Under the pieces are notes generated by a model. The model made no database searches. It had not been told where the DNA came from and saw only the letters and a program-made list of their open reading frames with translations. A program made the position numbers and the translations under genes. From DASUTB01 sp036374835 (lineage in GTDB: Bacteria; Actinomycetota; Actinomycetes; Jiangellales; Jiangellaceae), in the NCBI GenBank assembly GCA_036374835.1, contig DASUTB010000043.1, positions 62,001 to 126,000 of the forward strand: DNA of 64,000 bases, read 5' to 3'. Positions 16,536-25,739 of this stretch are shown here, piece by piece; within the stretch, counting starts at the first letter, position 1; every line of letters begins with the position of its first letter.

Positions 16536-18419
16536 TCAGTACGTGAGGCCGAAGTCGTAGGGGAACAGCGGCTCTTGGCTGTCACCACTTGCGGGCCACG
16601 TCATGGGCAGAGTTCCGGTAGGCGGCACCGTGCCGAACAGCACGTCGGCGACCCCGGCGCCCTCGGTTCCCGGCAGCCAGGCGGCCACGAGCGCGTCCCA
16701 CTCGTCGATCTGCCCGGCGACGTCCATGGGCCGTCCGGATACGAGCACGACGACCACCGGGACGCCGGCTCCTTGCAGGCGGTCGAGCACCGCACGGTCC
16801 TCATCGTCGAGAGCAGGGACGGTGACCCGATCACCCTCGAACTCGGCATACGGCGTCTCGCCGAGCACAGCGACCGCCACGTCGAACGAGTCGTCGATGC
16901 CACTACCGTCGAGGCTGTACTCGACGGTCGCGGCATCCGCGGCGTCCCGAATACCGTCCACGATCGTCGTGCCGGGTGTGACGTGCCCGCTCGCACCCTG
17001 CCAGCCCATGGTCCAGCCGCCGCTCTGGTTGCCGATGTCGTCCGCGTTCTTGCCGGCGACGAAAATGCGGGCACCCGTGTCGAGCGGCAGTACGTCACCA
17101 TCGTTCTTCAGCAGGACCAGCGACCGAGCCACCGCCTCACGGGCGAGCTCACGGTGCTCGTCGCTGCCGACCTCGGGTTCCAGCGACGGATCGGCCAGCG
17201 GCCGCTCGAACAGCCCGAGCTCGAACTTGGCGGTAAGGATCCGACGGACCGCGTCGTCGATGCGCTCCATCGGGACCGCACCGGACTCCACTTCGGCGCG
17301 CAGCAGTGAGATGAAGCTCTCATAGGCGAGCGGCACCATCACCATGTCGATGCCGGCATTGATCGCAGCACGCACATCGTCGGCGGACAGACCCTGCAGG
17401 CCGTCTATCTGATCGACGCCTCCCCAGTCGGAGACCACGAACCCGTCGAATCCCAGCTCCTCCTTGAGCACGTCGGTGATGAGGTACTCGTGCCCGTGCA
17501 ACTCGTCGCCGTTCCAACTGCTGAACGAGACCATGACAGAGCCGACGTCACGCTCAACTGCAGCCTCGAAAGGTGCCAAGTGGATCTCGCGCAGCTCCTC
17601 CTCGGAGATCTGGGTGTCGCCCTGGTCGTCACCTCCGGACGTGCCCCCGTCACCCACATAGTGCTTGGCCGTGGCCAGGATAGACGTCGGTTCGGCACCG
17701 AGATCCGAGCCCTGCAGCCCGGTGATGACGCTGGTCATGGCGCTGACCCGGTCCGGGTCCTCGCTGAACGACTCGTAGCTGCGGCCCCAGCGGATGTCGC
17801 GCGCGACGCACACGCACGGACTGAAACTCCAGTCGATACCGGTGGCCGCCACCTCGGTGGCCGTCGCCGCGCCGACGCGCTCGACGAGATCCGGATCGTC
17901 CGCCGCGCCGAGCCCGATGTTGTGCGGGAAGACCGTCGCACCACGCATCAGCCCGAACCCGTGCACCGCGTCCACGCCATAAATGATGGGAATCTCCAGC
18001 GGCGTGGCGAGAGCGCGGCGCTGGTACCGGTTGTACGTGTCGGTCCAGCCGTCGACCGACGGGTCGGGTGGTGCAGAGCCGCCTCCGGACAGGACCGCGC
18101 CGAGCCGGTACTCGGTGACCGGGGTCGAGTCGAACAGGGCGGTGCTGTCGACCAGCGTCAGCTGGCCGAGCTTGTCGTCCAGGCTCATCCGCGGGAGCAG
18201 GTCGTCGACCCGCTGCTCGACCGGCAGGGATCCGTCGAGGTAGGCCGGATCGTCGTCCCCGCCGGACGCAGCGTCGCTGGCGGACGGTTCGCCGGTGGCG
18301 GAGTCGACAACCGGGTTCGCGCCGTCGTCCGTCCTTGCGATCAGATAGATCACGATCACTCCGATCGCCACGACGACGGCGGCAGCGATGACGGCCCGGC
18401 GCGTTGCGAATTCAGGCAT
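16536..18419 (-). CDS. glycoside hydrolase family 3 beta-glucosidase, membrane-anchored
   Basis: A 627-residue protein: an N-terminal signal-anchor helix (AVIAAAVVVAIGVIVIYLIA, ~9-28), a short Ser/Asp linker, the GH3 (beta/alpha)8 domain and the alpha/beta sandwich. The catalytic nucleophile is the Asp in GFVVSDWGGVD; KHYVGDGG and GRSYESFSEDP are further GH3 blocks. It would hydrolyse beta-glucosides or short beta-glucans outside the cell. ATG 18419 has AAGGA nine bases upstream. A LacI-type operator (18440-18453) identical in core to those of the ceb importer at 33.5 kb suggests co-regulation with cellobiose/beta-glucoside uptake. Confidence 0.93.
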   Translation of the reverse strand: MPEFATRRAVIAAAVVVAIGVIVIYLIARTDDGANPVVDSATGEPSASDAASGGDDDPAYLDGSLPVEQRVDDLLPRMSLDDKLGQLTLVDSTALFDSTPVTEYRLGAVLSGGGSAPPDPSVDGWTDTYNRYQRRALATPLEIPIIYGVDAVHGFGLMRGATVFPHNIGLGAADDPDLVERVGAATATEVAATGIDWSFSPCVCVARDIRWGRSYESFSEDPDRVSAMTSVITGLQGSDLGAEPTSILATAKHYVGDGGTSGGDDQGDTQISEEELREIHLAPFEAAVERDVGSVMVSFSSWNGDELHGHEYLITDVLKEELGFDGFVVSDWGGVDQIDGLQGLSADDVRAAINAGIDMVMVPLAYESFISLLRAEVESGAVPMERIDDAVRRILTAKFELGLFERPLADPSLEPEVGSDEHRELAREAVARSLVLLKNDGDVLPLDTGARIFVAGKNADDIGNQSGGWTMGWQGASGHVTPGTTIVDGIRDAADAATVEYSLDGSGIDDSFDVAVAVLGETPYAEFEGDRVTVPALDDEDRAVLDRLQGAGVPVVVVLVSGRPMDVAGQIDEWDALVAAWLPGTEGAGVADVLFGTVPPTGTLPMTWPASGDSQEPLFPYDFGLTY

Positions 18420-18439
18420 AGCCTCGGTCCTTGAGGGTG

Positions 18440-18453
18440 TGAGAGCGCTCTCA
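18440..18453. promoter_or_regulatory. LacI/CebR-type operator TGAGAGCGCTCTCA
   Basis: A 14-bp perfect palindrome 20 bp upstream of the GH3 start. A TATGCT -10-like hexamer on the minus strand precedes it, so a bound repressor would cover the transcription start. It shares AGAGCGCT and flanks with the two sites before cebE and resembles the Streptomyces CebR box TGGGAGCGCTCCCA. Confidence 0.78.
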
Positions 18454-18479
18454 AGAGCAGAGCATACAGAACCGCACAA

Positions 18480-18550
18480 GGCGTGGCGACATCACACCAT
18501 GCATGCCCGGGTGGTGCGATGTCGCTACGCCTGCCGAACGTGATCGAACG
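18480..18550 (+). repeat. family P palindromic element, copy P3
   Basis: A 71-bp copy with a 19-bp imperfect stem (GGCGTGGCGACATCACACC / GGTGCGATGTCGCTACGCC), loop ATGCATGCCCG-like, and the tail TGCCGAACGTGATCGAACG. It sits between the GH3 promoter and the 3' end of the response-regulator gene. Confidence 0.78.
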
Positions 18551-18551
18551 A

Positions 18552-19190
18552 CTAATTCTGGAGGTAGGCGAGGACGGCGAGAACACGGCGGTTGTCGTCC
18601 GCTGATTCGTGCAGGTCCAGCTTGCGGAAGATATTCGCGATGTGTTTGCCGACGCCCTTCTCGCTGACGAACAGCAACCCGGCGATCGCTGCGTTGGTGC
18701 GTCCCTGCGCCATCAGCGCAAGCACCTCCGTCTCACGCTCGGAGAGGGCATCCAGCTTCGACCTCGCGCCGCCGAGCAGCTGCGCCACGACCTCCGGATC
18801 CAATGCCGTTCCGCCTGCGGCCACGCGGCGCAACGCGTCGACGAACTCGCCTACCTGGGAGACCCGGTCTTTGAGCAGATAGCCCACTCCCCTGGCGTCG
18901 CCGGCGATCAGCTCACGTGCGTAGAGCGGCTCGACGTACTGTGACAGGACGAGCACCGGCAGGCCGGGTATCTCTTCCCGCGCTTCGATCGCGGCCCGGA
19001 GCCCGTCGTCGGTGAACGTCGGCGGCATCCGTACGTCCACCACCGCAACGTCGGGACGATGCGTGACGAGCGCGCGCCGCAGCGTCGGCCCGGTGTCGGC
19101 GGCTTCCACGACCTCGAAGTCGTGCGCGGCCAGCAGGCGGGTCAGGCCGTCTCGGAGGAGGGCGTGGTCTTCGCCGAGGACAACTCGCAC
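18552..19190 (-). CDS. NarL/LuxR-type response regulator (system A)
   Basis: A 212-residue regulator. The receiver domain (1-~125) has the acidic pocket E7-D8, phospho-acceptor D52 in VVDVRMPP and the conserved lysine in YLLKDR. The LuxR helix-turn-helix lies at ~150-205 (LSERETEVLALMAQGRTNAAIAG). Its ATG lies 49 bp inside the end of the histidine-kinase gene, so translation is coupled. The target genes are unknown; the divergent MMPL transporter beyond the kinase is a candidate. It is closely related to the regulator at 27097. Confidence 0.93.
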   Translation of the reverse strand: MRVVLGEDHALLRDGLTRLLAAHDFEVVEAADTGPTLRRALVTHRPDVAVVDVRMPPTFTDDGLRAAIEAREEIPGLPVLVLSQYVEPLYARELIAGDARGVGYLLKDRVSQVGEFVDALRRVAAGGTALDPEVVAQLLGGARSKLDALSERETEVLALMAQGRTNAAIAGLLFVSEKGVGKHIANIFRKLDLHESADDNRRVLAVLAYLQN

Positions 19191-20512
19191 GGAATCTCCA
19201 TGATGACGACGGTCGGGCCGCCGGGTGGGCTGGTGACGTCCAGTGTGCCGTCCAACGCGCCGAGCCGCCGCTGCATACCGCGCAGACCGCCGTCAGGCGT
19301 GACGGCCGCACCGCCCCGGCCGTCGTCGCTGACCGTCAGTTGCAGCCTGCCGTCGGCATAGCCGAGCCGGACCCGTGCCGACGTGGCGTCCGCGTGTTTG
19401 GCCACATTGGTCAGCACCTCGGCCACCGCGAAGTAGGCCGCCGACTCGACGGGTGCGGGCAGCCGTCCGGGCAGGTCCGCGGCAACGGCCACCGGAACCG
19501 ACGTCGCGAGAGCCAGCGCCTCGACCGCCCCGGCAAGGCCACGATCGGCGAGGACGGGCGGATGCATGCCCCGCACCAGAGAGCGCAACTCAGCGAGCGC
19601 CTCGGTGCTGTCCGTTCGGGCATCGGCGAGCAACCGGGCGGCCGCGTCCGGATCCGTACGCATCAGCTCCTCGGCCATGCCGAGGCTCATTCCCAGCGAG
19701 ACCAGCCGGGCCTGCGCGCCGTCGTGCAGATCGCGCTCGATCCTGCGCAGCTCGGCGGCCTGGATGTCCACGGTCTCGGCCCGTGACTCGGTGAGTTCCT
19801 GGACGCGAGCCGCGAGCGTCGCCGAGCCCACCGGCCCGAGGAGGAAACGGCTCAGCAGCGCGTACCCGCGCATGATAGGCGGTGTCGACCACCACCACAG
19901 CAGAGCGGCGAGCCCTGCGACACCGAGGCCGTAGAACATCTCGCTCTGCCGGTCGAGCCGGAAGAGGCCGAATTCGCTCTGCAGCACGTTGACCGCGACA
20001 TCCTGCCCGGCGCTGTCCTCGAGAATCGCCCACAGCAGCGGCAGCGAGGCGTACCACAGGATGCCGCCGAACACGGAGAGCACGAGTACGTACGCCACCA
20101 GGCCGACGATCGCGTTGACGAGCAGCCACAGGAAGTCCCGCCACGTCGCGGCCTCGGTGAATGCGGACCGGAAGTTCGGCCAGAGCGACCGCAGCCCACG
20201 GCCCTCCCATGGCCGGTACGGACGCCTGATCGGCACACCGACCACCGTCGTGAAAGCGTACCGATGCACATCGGCGAGCTTACGGGTCAGCCATACGACG
20301 GCAAGCAACCACGGGATCGCCAGAATGAAGATCAGGGGGACCCCGACGACGCCCAATGCGAACAGTGCGTACGAGACCGGGACACCGAGCACGAGCAAGG
20401 CGGCCAAACCGGTCATGCGGAGCCGGTCGCGGAGGCCGGCCCGGAAATTTCGATTCACGCGTCCATTCTCGCCGGAAGAAGCTTCGCCGGCAGTGGGGTT
20501 AAGCCCACTCAT
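19142..20512 (-). CDS. sensor histidine kinase of the HisKA_3 (NarX/DesK) type (system A)
   Basis: A 456-residue membrane kinase. Residues ~35-215 hold about five hydrophobic helices with no large extracellular domain, so it probably senses the membrane itself or something within it. The phospho-acceptor is H263 in RRIERDLHDGAQARL, followed by the GHKL ATPase domain with AVAEVLTNVAKHADA (N box) and DDGRGGA (G1). The architecture is like actinobacterial kinases that respond to envelope stress. The start at 20512 is the first ATG; no strong ribosome-binding site was seen. Confidence 0.92.
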   Translation of the reverse strand: MSGLNPTAGEASSGENGRVNRNFRAGLRDRLRMTGLAALLVLGVPVSYALFALGVVGVPLIFILAIPWLLAVVWLTRKLADVHRYAFTTVVGVPIRRPYRPWEGRGLRSLWPNFRSAFTEAATWRDFLWLLVNAIVGLVAYVLVLSVFGGILWYASLPLLWAILEDSAGQDVAVNVLQSEFGLFRLDRQSEMFYGLGVAGLAALLWWWSTPPIMRGYALLSRFLLGPVGSATLAARVQELTESRAETVDIQAAELRRIERDLHDGAQARLVSLGMSLGMAEELMRTDPDAAARLLADARTDSTEALAELRSLVRGMHPPVLADRGLAGAVEALALATSVPVAVAADLPGRLPAPVESAAYFAVAEVLTNVAKHADATSARVRLGYADGRLQLTVSDDGRGGAAVTPDGGLRGMQRRLGALDGTLDVTSPPGGPTVVIMEIPCELSSAKTTPSSETA

Positions 20513-20658
20513 GTTCGGGGCGTAGACCCAGTGCTCTCCGCGCGAGCGCGACGGACGCTGGAGGTGACATACCGGAGACGGCGTCGGGGTCGGGTCAGGG
20601 ACGCGTCAGGGCTGCTCCCTGATCCACATCGCGCGTCACTACACAACTATGAGGAGAC

Positions 20659-22830
20659 ATGACAACAGCAGCGAGCCGGATCGCGCACTGGAGCATCCGG
20701 CACCCGTGGTGGGCCATTGGTCTGTGGCTGGCGTTCGTCGCGACCGCCGTCGTCGTGGGCGGCTCGGTCGAGACCCGGCAAGTCACCGAGAGCGAGGTGG
20801 CGGTCGGCGAATCCGGACGGGCCGCCGAGTACATCGAGTCCGCGGAGTTCGATGACCCGGCGACCGACAACGTGCTCATCTCCCCGGAGGGCGGATGGGA
20901 CGCGGCAACAGCCGAGGAAGCCGCAGCCGATGTCGGCTCCCGGCTCGCAGCCATGGACGAGGTGGCCGGCGTCGGCGAGCCCGTGCCGTCGCCGGTCTCG
21001 GACGCCTTGCTGGTGCCGATCACGCTCAACGCCGAGCCCGACGAAGCCGATGCGTTGATCGAGCCGATTCACGAGGAGGTGGCGGCGGTAAACACGGCCT
21101 ACCCGGATCTCCGGATCGAATCGGTCGGCAGCACCTCCATCGGCTACGGCATCGATCAGACCGTGAACGAGGATCTCGGCAACGCCGGGATGCTCAGCCT
21201 GCCCATCACCCTCGGTGTTCTGCTCGTCGTCTTCGGTGCCCTCGTGGCGGCCGGCGTCCCGCTCGTGCTCGGGTTCAGCGCGGTTGCCGCCGCGACCGGG
21301 TTGTGGGCACTCGCCTCACAGGTGATTCCGGACATCGGCAGCGTTCCGCAACTGATCCTGCTGTTCGGGCTCGCCGTCGGCGTGGACTACTCCCTGTTCT
21401 ACCTGAAGCGCGAGCGTGAGGAACGCCAGCGCGGTCACGGGACGGTCGACGCGGTCCGGATCGCCGCGGCCACGTCCGGACGCGCCGTGGTCGTCTCAGC
21501 ACTGACGACGCTCGTGGCACTTGCCGGGCTGTACCTGTCCGGCGATGCGATCTTCCGGGCTCTCGGCACCGGAGTCATGATCGTCGTCGGCGTTGCGATG
21601 GTCGGGTCGCTGACCGTGTTGCCGGCGCTGCTGGTCAAGTTCGGCCGGGCCATGGACCGTCCCCGCATCCCACTCCTGTGGCGGCTGACCGCAACTCGCG
21701 CGCACGGTGAGCCGAGGCTGTGGCCGCGCCTGCTCGCACCGGCATTTCGCGCGCCACGCACGACGGCCGTCGTCGTGATCGGCGTGCTCGTGGCACTCGC
21801 CGTCCCGGCACTCGGCATGAATATGAAGAGCCCCACGACCGACGACCTGCCGCGCTCGATACCGGCCGTTGCCGCGTACGACCGGATGGTCGAGGCGTAT
21901 CCGAGCGAGGGCGACGTGCACGAGGTGGTGGTCCGCGCGCCGGCCGACTCGGCCGACGCCGTGGCCGCTTCACTGGCCGAGCTCCACAAGAACGTGCAGG
22001 ACGATCCGCTGTTCGCCACCGGCCCGGAGCCGGCGGTCACTACCTCGCTGGACGGCAGCGTCTCGATCCTCGATCTCGGTTTCGCCTATTCGGCCGACGA
22101 CCCCCGCGCCGAGCGGTCGTTGGAACAGTTGCGCGACACCCTCGTGCCGGCCGCGCTGGCCTCGGTCCCGGACGCCGATTACGCCGTCACCGGCAACGTC
22201 GCCTTGACGAACGACTACACCAGCCAGCAGGTGGAGCGCCTGCCCTGGATCATCGGATTCGTCGTGGTGCTCACCGTCGGCATGATGGCGCTGACGTTCC
22301 GCTCGGTTGTCGTGGCAGGCGTTGCGGGAGCACTGGCGCTGCTGTCGGTCAGCGCCGCCTACGGTGTGCTGACCCTGGTGTTCCAGCACGGCTTCGCGGC
22401 CGACCTGCTCGGCATGAACGCGACCGGACGCATCGTCGACTGGGTACCGCTGTTCCTGTTCGTCATCCTGCTCGGACTGTCCATGGACTACCACGTCTAT
22501 GTCGTGAGCCGGATCCGGGAGGCGGCCGTTTCCGGCCTCGACATCCGCGCCGCGGTTCGGGCCGGCACCGCACGGACGGCGGGTGTCGTCACGAGCGCCG
22601 CGGCCGTTATGGTCGCCGTCTTCTCGATCTTCGCGACGCTCAGCATGGTCGAGATGCAGCAACTCGGGATCGGCCTCGCGGCGGCGATCGCGATCGACGC
22701 CACCCTCGTCCGCCTGTTCCTGCTGCCATCGCTGATGACAGTGCTCGGGCGGGCGAACTGGTGGCCGGGCGGGTTGCGGCCGGTGGAGCAACGAGAGCCC
22801 GAGCGGGCGTCGGTTACCGTAGGCGCGTGA
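20659..22830 (+). CDS. MMPL family transporter
   Basis: A 723-residue RND-superfamily protein with two copies of the 1+5 helix arrangement. The first repeat starts RHPWWAIGLWLAFVATAVVVGG. The central proton-relay helices show GLAVGVDYSLFYLKREREE and, in the second repeat, LLGLSMDYHVYVVSRIRE; these GxxxDY motifs are typical of MMPL transporters. It probably exports lipids or amphiphilic compounds. GAGGAG three bases upstream of ATG 20659 sets the start. It is divergent from the system A kinase, a frequent regulator-exporter pairing, and it overlaps bcp (GTGA). Confidence 0.95.
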   Translation: MTTAASRIAHWSIRHPWWAIGLWLAFVATAVVVGGSVETRQVTESEVAVGESGRAAEYIESAEFDDPATDNVLISPEGGWDAATAEEAAADVGSRLAAMDEVAGVGEPVPSPVSDALLVPITLNAEPDEADALIEPIHEEVAAVNTAYPDLRIESVGSTSIGYGIDQTVNEDLGNAGMLSLPITLGVLLVVFGALVAAGVPLVLGFSAVAAATGLWALASQVIPDIGSVPQLILLFGLAVGVDYSLFYLKREREERQRGHGTVDAVRIAAATSGRAVVVSALTTLVALAGLYLSGDAIFRALGTGVMIVVGVAMVGSLTVLPALLVKFGRAMDRPRIPLLWRLTATRAHGEPRLWPRLLAPAFRAPRTTAVVVIGVLVALAVPALGMNMKSPTTDDLPRSIPAVAAYDRMVEAYPSEGDVHEVVVRAPADSADAVAASLAELHKNVQDDPLFATGPEPAVTTSLDGSVSILDLGFAYSADDPRAERSLEQLRDTLVPAALASVPDADYAVTGNVALTNDYTSQQVERLPWIIGFVVVLTVGMMALTFRSVVVAGVAGALALLSVSAAYGVLTLVFQHGFAADLLGMNATGRIVDWVPLFLFVILLGLSMDYHVYVVSRIREAAVSGLDIRAAVRAGTARTAGVVTSAAAVMVAVFSIFATLSMVEMQQLGIGLAAAIAIDATLVRLFLLPSLMTVLGRANWWPGGLRPVEQREPERASVTVGA

Positions 22831-23294
22831 CCCGACTCGCTCAAGGAGACCAAGCGCCGGCGTTCACCCTCCCGGACGCGGACGCGAAGCCGGTATCGCT
22901 GTCCGACTACCGCGGCCGGCGGGTGATCGTCTACTTCTACCCGGCGGCCATGACACCCGGCTGCACCACGCAGGCGTGCGACTTTCGCGACAACCTTTCG
23001 TCGCTGGCCGCGGCCGGCATCGACGTGGTCGGCATCTCCCCGGATCCGCCGGCCAAGCTCGCCGAGTTCCGCGACCGCGACAACGTGACGTTCCCGCTGT
23101 TGTCGGACGAGGACCGCTCGACGTTGCTCGCCTACGGCGCCTACGGCGAGAAGAAGCTGTACGGCAAGGTCGTCGAAGGCGTGCTCCGCTCGACGTTCAT
23201 CATCGACGCGGAAGGCACGGTCGACAAGGCGATGTACAACGTCAAGGCGACCGGCCACGTCGCCAAGCTGCGGCGCGACCTCGGCCTCGACTAG
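22827..23294 (+). CDS. bcp: thioredoxin-dependent thiol peroxidase (bacterioferritin comigratory protein)
   Basis: A 155-residue peroxiredoxin that reduces hydroperoxides with thioredoxin. It starts at GTG 22827, overlapping the TGA of the MMPL gene (GTGA). The peroxidatic and resolving cysteines are in the MTPGCTTQACDFRD motif (spacing of five), which marks the Bcp/PrxQ class; FPLLSDEDR and RSTFIIDAEG follow as expected. The coupling to a membrane exporter gene is unusual but may be only an operon of convenience. Confidence 0.95.
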   Translation: MTRLAQGDQAPAFTLPDADAKPVSLSDYRGRRVIVYFYPAAMTPGCTTQACDFRDNLSSLAAAGIDVVGISPDPPAKLAEFRDRDNVTFPLLSDEDRSTLLAYGAYGEKKLYGKVVEGVLRSTFIIDAEGTVDKAMYNVKATGHVAKLRRDLGLD

Positions 23295-23304
23295 CTCGAT
23301 AACC

Positions 23305-23310
23305 TATGAT
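23305..23310 (+). promoter_or_regulatory. -10 box TATGAT of the tRNA-Leu gene
   Basis: It lies 11 bp upstream of the first base of the tRNA. No convincing -35 hexamer was seen at the expected spacing. Confidence 0.45.
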
Positions 23311-23321
23311 TGGTCAGCCTG

Positions 23322-23410
23322 GCGGGAGTGGCGGAATCAGGCAGACGCGATAGGTTTAGGTCCTATTGTCCGGCAAGGATGTGCGGGTTCGAATCCCGCC
23401 TCCCGCACCA
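23322..23410 (+). tRNA. tRNA-Leu (anticodon UAG), CCA encoded
   Basis: The acceptor arms GCGGGAG and CTCCCGC pair, and CCA is encoded at 23408-23410. The anticodon arm ATAGG-TTTAGGT-CCTAT gives anticodon TAG at 23357-23359, which reads CUA (and wobble CUN). A long variable arm (GTCC-GGCAA-GGATG) and the T arm GCGGG-TTCGAAT-CCCGC are those of a class II leucine tRNA. Confidence 0.97.
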
Positions 23411-23415
23411 GCACT

Positions 23416-23468
23416 CATGATCCGGAGCACTTATTGCTCATATAGATCAGTAAGTGCACCGGATCATG
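23416..23468. terminator. bidirectional hairpin between tRNA-Leu and the aldo/keto reductase gene
   Basis: 18-bp arms starting CATGATCCGG and ending CCGGATCATG pair with one mismatch around a 17-base loop. There is no T tract. The right arm includes the TGA stop of the convergent reductase gene, so it probably ends both transcripts. Confidence 0.65.
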
Positions 23469-24378
23469 GAAGTTCGTCGCCCGAGGCGGGCTGCCATGCC
23501 CCTGCGGCGGCGTTCGCGACCACTTGCTCCGGCTTGGTGGCGCCCGCGATGACCGATGCGACGGCCGGCTTCGCGGCCAATCCGCCGATCGCCACGTCAA
23601 GGATCGTCACACCTCGCTCGGCGGCGTACCGCTCCAGCGCCTCGATGCGGTCGAAGTCGGCGTTGTCCAGCGGGCCGGTCCGATCGGCCAGCCTGGTCCC
23701 GGCCGGCGCCGGCGCGTCGCGGCGATACTTCCCGGTCAGCAACCCGTGCTCGAGTGGGAAGTACGGCAGAATGCCGACACCTACGCGTTCGCACGCAGGG
23801 ACGAGCTCCGCCTCGGCGGCCCGGTCGTACAGCGAGTACTTGTTCTGCGCGCTGATGAAACGCGGATAGCCGGCGGTGCGGGCCACCCAGTCGGCATCCA
23901 CCACCCGCCACCCGGCGAAGTTGGACGACCCGACGTAGCGGACCTTGCCCTCGGCCACCAGCTCACTCAACGCGGCCAGCGTTTCCTCAATCGGCGTCAT
24001 CGAGTCCGGGAAGTGGTACTGATACAGGTCGATCCAGTCCGTGCCGAGCCGCCGCAGGCTCGACTCGACCGCCCTGCGGATGTAGCGCCGGGAACCCCGA
24101 GCTCCCCAGTCCGGGCCGTTCGCGCCGCGCATGTCCGCACCGAACTTGGTCGCGACGATCACCTCGTCGCGACGCGATCCGAGCGCGGCACCCAGGAACC
24201 GCTCGCTCTCGCCGTCGCCGTACGCGTCGGCCGTGTCGAACAACGTGATACCCGCATCGAGTGCCGCGTGCACGACGGCCGCAGATTGCCGTTCATCGAT
24301 CCGCCGGCCGAATGCGTTGCATCCGAGTCCAACGGCCGAGACCGTCAACCCGGACCGGCCGAGCCGGCGAAAAGTCAT
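23464..24378 (-). CDS. aldo/keto reductase
   Basis: A 304-residue NADPH-dependent oxidoreductase of the AKR fold (TIM barrel). The catalytic tetrad is visible: Asp in LFDTADAYGDGESE, Tyr in the same block, Lys in IVATKFG and His in YQYHFPD. The C-terminal cofactor region reads SVIAGATKPEQVVANAAA. The start is ATG 24378, with GGAG ten bases upstream; GTG 24387, three codons earlier, is less well placed. The substrate is unknown and no operon partner is present. Confidence 0.92.
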   Translation of the reverse strand: MTFRRLGRSGLTVSAVGLGCNAFGRRIDERQSAAVVHAALDAGITLFDTADAYGDGESERFLGAALGSRRDEVIVATKFGADMRGANGPDWGARGSRRYIRRAVESSLRRLGTDWIDLYQYHFPDSMTPIEETLAALSELVAEGKVRYVGSSNFAGWRVVDADWVARTAGYPRFISAQNKYSLYDRAAEAELVPACERVGVGILPYFPLEHGLLTGKYRRDAPAPAGTRLADRTGPLDNADFDRIEALERYAAERGVTILDVAIGGLAAKPAVASVIAGATKPEQVVANAAAGAWQPASGDELP

Positions 24379-24526
24379 GTCCGTCACGCTCCGAGATTAC
24401 CCCGGCGGCCAACTGGTGATCGTTTCGATCGCGGGCTGGCTCCACCTCGTCACTGGGGCTACCCGGAGGATCGGTTGACCCGCTGGCTGCCATGTGCCGC
24501 AACGGCCGAGCGACGATCGTCGAGGC

Positions 24527-25675
24527 ATGGCGACGAGCCACGACCCCGAGCGCCTGCCAGCAGCGGTCCACCGCGGCCGGTTCATCGACCTACTGCGCAC
24601 TGTCGCGATCCTGGCGATCGTCGGTCAGCACTGGACCGAGCCGGTCCTGTGCGGCGACGGCACATTCCTGCCGGCGGCCGGCGCACCGACCTTACGCGGA
24701 GATTGGCTGAGCGCATGGATCAGTCCGGTACTGCCGCTCGTCTTTTTCGCCGGTGGCGCCGCGGCGGCCGCAAGCCTGCACACCCGCGGCCGCGAGACCG
24801 GGGCCGGTCCCGCGTGGTCCTGGTCGGCGGATCACGCGATCCGGTCGGCTGCACCGGTACTCCCACTCGTTGTGGCCTGGCTGTTGCTCCCCCACCCGCT
24901 CGTCGCCGCCGGGGTGCCCGAGCAGCCGGTCCACTCGGTCGCCGGTCTGGTCGGCCGACTGATCTGGTTCTGGACGGTCTACGCCGTCCTCACCTCTCTG
25001 ACACCCGTTCTGGTCCGGTTGCACGAACGATGCCGAGGGCTCGAAATGATCGTCATGGTCGCGGGTGCGGCCGCGATCGAGGCCGTCCGCCTGATCGGCG
25101 TGGACCGAACGAACTGGCTCGGCGCTGCGAACGTCGTTCTGGTGCTGGGTGTGGTCTGCCAGGCCGGCATCGCGTACAGCCGGGGAAGGTTCGACCACGT
25201 CCGGCGAGCGCGGATGCTGGCGCTGGCCGCCGGCGCACTGTTGGCGAGCGTGCTGACGCTCGGCCCGTATGCCCTCGGCATGCTCGCAGGTCCAGGTGAG
25301 CCGTCGTCGAGTTCGAGTCCACCCGCGATCACGCTGCTCGGTCTGGCCGCCGCCCAGTTGGGTCTTCTGCTCGGGATCCGCAACGCGATCGAGCGCTGGG
25401 CGTCGCACCGTCCCGTCGCGGCCATGCTCGAATGGATCTCCGCTCGAACCATGACGATCTACCTGTGGCACGTTCCGGCCCTCGCGGCCGTCGCCGGAAT
25501 CGCCGCCATCGGCCATGACGTCACGGGACGGTTCGTCGCCGGCTGGGAAGTGGAGGCGCCGCTGCGGCTTGCCACTGTGACGTTCGTACTCGCCTGCCTC
25601 GTCTGCGCGTCGGACCGCTACGAGCGCCATGCGCGGCAATACCTTGCCCGGCGTCGACAACAGGGGTGGGGCTAG
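24527..25675 (+). CDS. acyltransferase 3-like multi-pass membrane protein
   Basis: A ~382-residue integral membrane protein with about ten hydrophobic helices. The first helix reads RFIDLLRTVAILAIVGQHW, which matches the R-x-D-x-LR..AI..V..H start of acyltransferase 3 (OafA-like) proteins; the late TMTIYLWHVPALAAVAG also fits. Such proteins transfer acyl groups to cell-surface glycans or small molecules, though the subgroup may have other functions. The start is uncertain (ATG 24527 or GTG 24494), with no good ribosome-binding site at either. It lies just upstream of two-component system B. Confidence 0.72.
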   Translation: MATSHDPERLPAAVHRGRFIDLLRTVAILAIVGQHWTEPVLCGDGTFLPAAGAPTLRGDWLSAWISPVLPLVFFAGGAAAAASLHTRGRETGAGPAWSWSADHAIRSAAPVLPLVVAWLLLPHPLVAAGVPEQPVHSVAGLVGRLIWFWTVYAVLTSLTPVLVRLHERCRGLEMIVMVAGAAAIEAVRLIGVDRTNWLGAANVVLVLGVVCQAGIAYSRGRFDHVRRARMLALAAGALLASVLTLGPYALGMLAGPGEPSSSSSPPAITLLGLAAAQLGLLLGIRNAIERWASHRPVAAMLEWISARTMTIYLWHVPALAAVAGIAAIGHDVTGRFVAGWEVEAPLRLATVTFVLACLVCASDRYERHARQYLARRRQQGWG

Positions 25676-25739
25676 CCTCAATCCGAACCCACTGGCCTGC
25701 CGGATGGGTTCGCCGGCGGCGGGACGGAAGGCTTGGCAT

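Noticed and set aside
23322..24378. Integrated element at tRNA-Leu
   Set aside because: No integrase gene and no second copy of the tRNA 3' end were found nearby; the adjacent genes are ordinary chromosomal types.
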